From contig NZ_CP114065.1 in NCBI RefSeq assembly GCF_027627575.1, positions 3,410,001 to 3,474,000 on the forward strand: a DNA stretch of 64,000 bases, in the 5' to 3' direction. Position numbers and translations under genes: made by a program. The notes under the pieces were generated by a model. The model did no database searches and had not been told where the DNA came from. It saw only the letters and a list, made by a program, of their open reading frames with translations. Below are positions 61,474 through 64,000 of the stretch, piece after piece. How positions within the stretch are numbered: position 1 is the stretch's first letter; every line of letters begins with the position of its first letter. Origin of the DNA: Kribbella sp. CA-293567. Its GTDB lineage: Bacteria; Actinomycetota; Actinomycetes; Propionibacteriales; Kribbellaceae.

Positions 61474-62423
61474 CCCGCGTTGTCGTGGTCACCGGGGCCT
61501 CGAGCGGGATCGGTCTCGCCGCCGCCCGGGCCTTTGCGAAACAGGGCGCACAGCTTGTTCTCGCCGCCCGTTCCCCGGACAGCCTCGCCGTCGCCGAAGG
61601 ACTCTGCACGGCCGACGGCGGTGAGGTGCTGGCCGTGCCGACCGACGTGGCGGACGCCGCGCAGGTCGACGACCTGATGGCGGCGGCGGAGAACCGGTTC
61701 GGCCGGATCGACGTCGTGGTACATGCCGCCGCGGTTCTGGTCTACGGACGGTTCGAGGACGTTCCGGGCGAGATCTTCGACCAGGTGATCACTGTCAACG
61801 TGCAGGGTACGGCGAACGTCGGGCGCTCGGCGCTGCGGATCTTCCGCCGCCGGCACAGCGGAACCCTGATCGTGGTCGGCTCGTTGCTGGGCAAGATCGC
61901 GACGCCGTACCTGAGCTCCTATGTGACCACGAAGTGGGCCGTGCACGGTCTGACCCGGTCGTGGCAGCTCGAGGTCAAGGCCGATCCCGGCGTCGAGGTC
62001 GCGCTGGTCTGGCCGGGGTCGGTCAACACGCCGGCCTACTCGCAGGCCGGGAACTACGCCGGCTGGGTCGGCCGTCCGCCGCCGCCCGTCGATCCGCCGG
62101 AGCGAGTGGCCCGGCGGATCGTCCGGCTGGCCGATCGGCCGGTCCGGTCGGCTTCGGTCGGTGTGGCCAACGGCCTTACCCTGTTCGGTTTCCGAGCGCT
62201 GCCCGGGGTGTTCGACGTGCTGGTGACGCCACTGATGAGGGCCGGCGGACTCTCCCGCGTCCAGACCGATCCGCATCCCGGCAACGTGATGACGGCGAGC
62301 CCGGCCGGCGACGCGGAGTACGGGCGCTGGGGCCGGCACTGGCTGCGCCCGCTCGCCGGTACTGCGCTGACTGCCGTGGCCGTGACCGGCTGGAAGGCGA
62401 TCCGCCGCCGTCAGCGGGCGTGA
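61470..62423 (+). CDS. Short-chain dehydrogenase/reductase
   Basis: 317 residues. GTG start overlaps the upstream stop (GTGA). 'VVVTGASSGIGLAAARAFAKQGAQLVL' (cofactor fold), 'DVVVHAAAVLVYG', catalytic 'VVGSLLGKIATPYLSSYVTTKWA' with Ser-Tyr-Lys. The C-terminal 80 residues extend past the usual SDR fold and end in a hydrophobic segment ('ALTAVAVTGWKAIRRRQ'), suggesting membrane association. Substrate unknown. Overlaps the convergent flavoprotein gene by 13 bp. Confidence 0.9.
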   Translation: MTRVVVVTGASSGIGLAAARAFAKQGAQLVLAARSPDSLAVAEGLCTADGGEVLAVPTDVADAAQVDDLMAAAENRFGRIDVVVHAAAVLVYGRFEDVPGEIFDQVITVNVQGTANVGRSALRIFRRRHSGTLIVVGSLLGKIATPYLSSYVTTKWAVHGLTRSWQLEVKADPGVEVALVWPGSVNTPAYSQAGNYAGWVGRPPPPVDPPERVARRIVRLADRPVRSASVGVANGLTLFGFRALPGVFDVLVTPLMRAGGLSRVQTDPHPGNVMTASPAGDAEYGRWGRHWLRPLAGTALTAVAVTGWKAIRRRQRA

Positions 62424-63964
62424 AAGAGCGCGGCGCGAGCTGCGTTGGAGCCACAGGCACCGTGTACTCCGCCGCCCGGATGCGCTGAGGCCGAGGCCAG
62501 GTACAGCGACTTGATCGCGGTCTCGGCCCGGCCGAGGCCCGGCATCGGCCGCAGTACCAGCTCCTGGGTGAGGCCCGAGGTCCCGCCGTTGACGGCGCCG
62601 CCGACCAGGTTCGCGTTGCGCCGTTCGAGCTCGAACGGCGTGAGGATTCTGCGGGCGGTGATCCGGTCGGTGAAACCCGGGGCGTACTCCTCCACCCGCG
62701 CCTCGATGCGCTCGGTCATCGTCTCGGCGTCAGCGGCGTCCCACGATCCGGAGAGCCGGCCGCCGGCGTCGCCGCGGGTGTGCTGGGGAACGTGGGTGTA
62801 GGCCCAGGCAGACTCGGTGCCGGCCGGTGAACGGGTCGCGTCCGCCGTCGTCATCTGTCCCATCAGCAGGAAAGGCCGGTCCGGGATCCAGTCGCCGGCG
62901 AGTTGGCGGGCCCAGCGCCGGAGGTCGTCCACCGAATCCGCGATGTGTGCCGTGCCGGGTGCCAGCTCCGGCGAGTCTCGCCAGGGGATCGGCGTGCTGA
63001 GCGCCCAGTCGACCTTGACGGTGGCGGGATCCCACTTGAAGAACCGCAACCGCTGCAGCACGTGGAAGGGAAGATCCTGGCGGGGGATCAGGTGGCAGTA
63101 GAGAGCGGGTGCCGAGACGTCGGCCAGGACGGCTCGCCGAGCGGAGTACTCCGTACCGTCCGTGGTCCGTACGCCGACGGCCCGGCCGCCGCGGATCACG
63201 ATCTCGTCGACCCGCGCCTGGCAGACGATCGTGCCGCCGCGAGCCGTGAAACGGTCGGCGAGGGCCTGGGACAGACGTCCCGCACCGCCGCGCGGAACGG
63301 GGTATCCGTGCTGCTGCGCGATCATCACCAGCAACCAGCCCATCAGTCCCGACCCGATGGAGGTCGGCGCGATGTCGGCGTGCTGCGAGTTGGTGACCAG
63401 CAGCATCTTCGCGGCCGCACCCGAGAACCGCTGGTCGGCGACCGACCGGACCGGCCCGATCAGCAACTGCAGGCGCTTCAGCCCACGCGCACCCAGCAGG
63501 TGCCGGAGCAGGTCGACGCCGGCCCTGACCGGGGGGAACGGGCTGAGCAAGGCCTCGGTGATCGCCGGCCCGACGCGTTGCCAGTCGGAGTACAGGTCCA
63601 GCCAGGCCTGACCGTCGCCGGGACTGTGCGCGTCCAGCGCGGCTGCGGTGTCAGCGGCATCGGGATGGACCAGGGACCAGCCGCCGCCGCGCAGTGGGTT
63701 GCCGACCGGGGCCGGCGCGTCGGACCACTCCAGGCCGTGCTCCTGGAGGTTCAGGCCCTGGATCGTCGGCGATACGGCGGCCAAAGGATAGAACGAGCTG
63801 AAGGTGTCGTGCACGAAGGCGGCGTCGACGTCGGTGGAGCTTCGGACCGCGCCACCGATCGCGTCGTTGGCCTCCAGTAGCACCACGTCCCACCCGGCGT
63901 CGGCCAGCAGGTTGGCGGCGACCAGGCCGTTGGGTCCGGCACCGACGACCACTGCGTCGTTCAC
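62411..63964 (-). CDS. Phytoene desaturase-like FAD-dependent oxidoreductase
   Basis: 517 residues. N-terminal FAD-binding fold 'DAVVVGAGPNGLVAANLLADAGWDVVLLEANDAIGG' (GxGxxG), then 'FVHDTFSSFYPLA', a middle 'GGAGRLSQALADRFTARGGTIVCQARVDEIVIRGGRAVGVR' and C-terminal 'LASASAHPGGGVHGACGSNAARAAL', all characteristic of the CrtI/pyridine-nucleotide-disulfide-like NAD(P)/FAD oxidoreductases with unknown substrate. No carotenoid genes are nearby, so a carotenoid role is not supported. ATG at 63964; about 36 bases of upstream region remain in the window. Confidence 0.88.
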   Translation of the reverse strand: MNDAVVVGAGPNGLVAANLLADAGWDVVLLEANDAIGGAVRSSTDVDAAFVHDTFSSFYPLAAVSPTIQGLNLQEHGLEWSDAPAPVGNPLRGGGWSLVHPDAADTAAALDAHSPGDGQAWLDLYSDWQRVGPAITEALLSPFPPVRAGVDLLRHLLGARGLKRLQLLIGPVRSVADQRFSGAAAKMLLVTNSQHADIAPTSIGSGLMGWLLVMIAQQHGYPVPRGGAGRLSQALADRFTARGGTIVCQARVDEIVIRGGRAVGVRTTDGTEYSARRAVLADVSAPALYCHLIPRQDLPFHVLQRLRFFKWDPATVKVDWALSTPIPWRDSPELAPGTAHIADSVDDLRRWARQLAGDWIPDRPFLLMGQMTTADATRSPAGTESAWAYTHVPQHTRGDAGGRLSGSWDAADAETMTERIEARVEEYAPGFTDRITARRILTPFELERRNANLVGGAVNGGTSGLTQELVLRPMPGLGRAETAIKSLYLASASAHPGGGVHGACGSNAARAALFHAR

Positions 63965-64000
63965 GGGATCTGCTTTCAGCCGAGGAGTGATTTTCGCACC

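Noticed and set aside
62411-63964. Carotenoid desaturase
   Set aside because: The fold is CrtI-like but no crtE, crtB or other carotenoid gene is in the neighbourhood, and this subgroup has mixed functions.

Overview
The window is very GC-rich, densely coded DNA with frequent GTG starts and 1-4 nt stop/start overlaps. It looks like a chromosomal segment of an actinomycete. A Kribbella-like member of the Propionibacteriales is my best guess from gene content and codon style, but this is inference. I see no rRNA, tRNA, CRISPR array, insertion sequence or phage genes. No stretch longer than 300 bases lacks a gene.

Positions 1 to about 44.9 kb are a nonribosomal peptide (lipopeptide) gene cluster. 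A leftward operon (about 9.2 kb down to the window edge) encodes an acyl carrier protein, an intact acyl-CoA dehydrogenase, an intact fatty acyl-AMP ligase, a phosphopantetheinyl transferase, a second ligase with a degenerate ATP loop, and two divergent acyl-CoA dehydrogenase relatives. This is the set expected for making and loading a modified fatty acyl starter. A rightward operon (9.4 to 41.7 kb) encodes an SbnA/SbnB-type pair for L-2,3-diaminopropionate, two MbtH-like proteins, three large NRPSs, a carbamoyltransferase, an MFS exporter, two SyrP-like and one AsnO/VioC-like Fe(II)/2-oxoglutarate oxygenases and a type II thioesterase. A strong hairpin closes it. An amidase, a SARP-type activator with an ATPase domain and a 48-residue exported peptide follow on the minus strand.

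The domain strings I read are NRPS1 A-T-C-A-T, NRPS2 C-A-T-C-A-T-C-T-(beta-lactamase/PBP fold) and NRPS3 C-[A truncated]-A-T-C-A-T-E-C. NRPS3 ends in an unpaired C domain and NRPS1 starts with an unpaired A domain. The likely working order is therefore NRPS3, NRPS1, NRPS2, unlike the gene order. Four of the six complete A domains carry Asn-like pocket codes, which fits a product rich in (hydroxylated) Asn or Asp. The other striking features are a Ser-type A-domain remnant fused in frame to an Asn-type A domain, two C domains with HxxxEG instead of HHxxxDG, and a terminal C-T unit with no A domain followed by a fused serine-hydrolase domain.

From 45 kb to the end the content is ordinary actinobacterial chromosome. 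It includes a GT39-like membrane glycosyltransferase, a NarL-type two-component system diverging from a membrane protein across a 32-bp palindrome, a zinc-ribbon protein, a 2H phosphoesterase, small stress-type proteins, a PhyH dioxygenase, short-chain dehydrogenases, a CinA-like amidase, a radical SAM protein related to spore photoproduct lyase, an envelope-stress style run (apolar/charged repeat protein, holin-superfamily protein, DUF3618 protein, YihY), Hsp20, an SRPBCC protein, a zinc alcohol dehydrogenase and a phytoene-desaturase-like flavoprotein.
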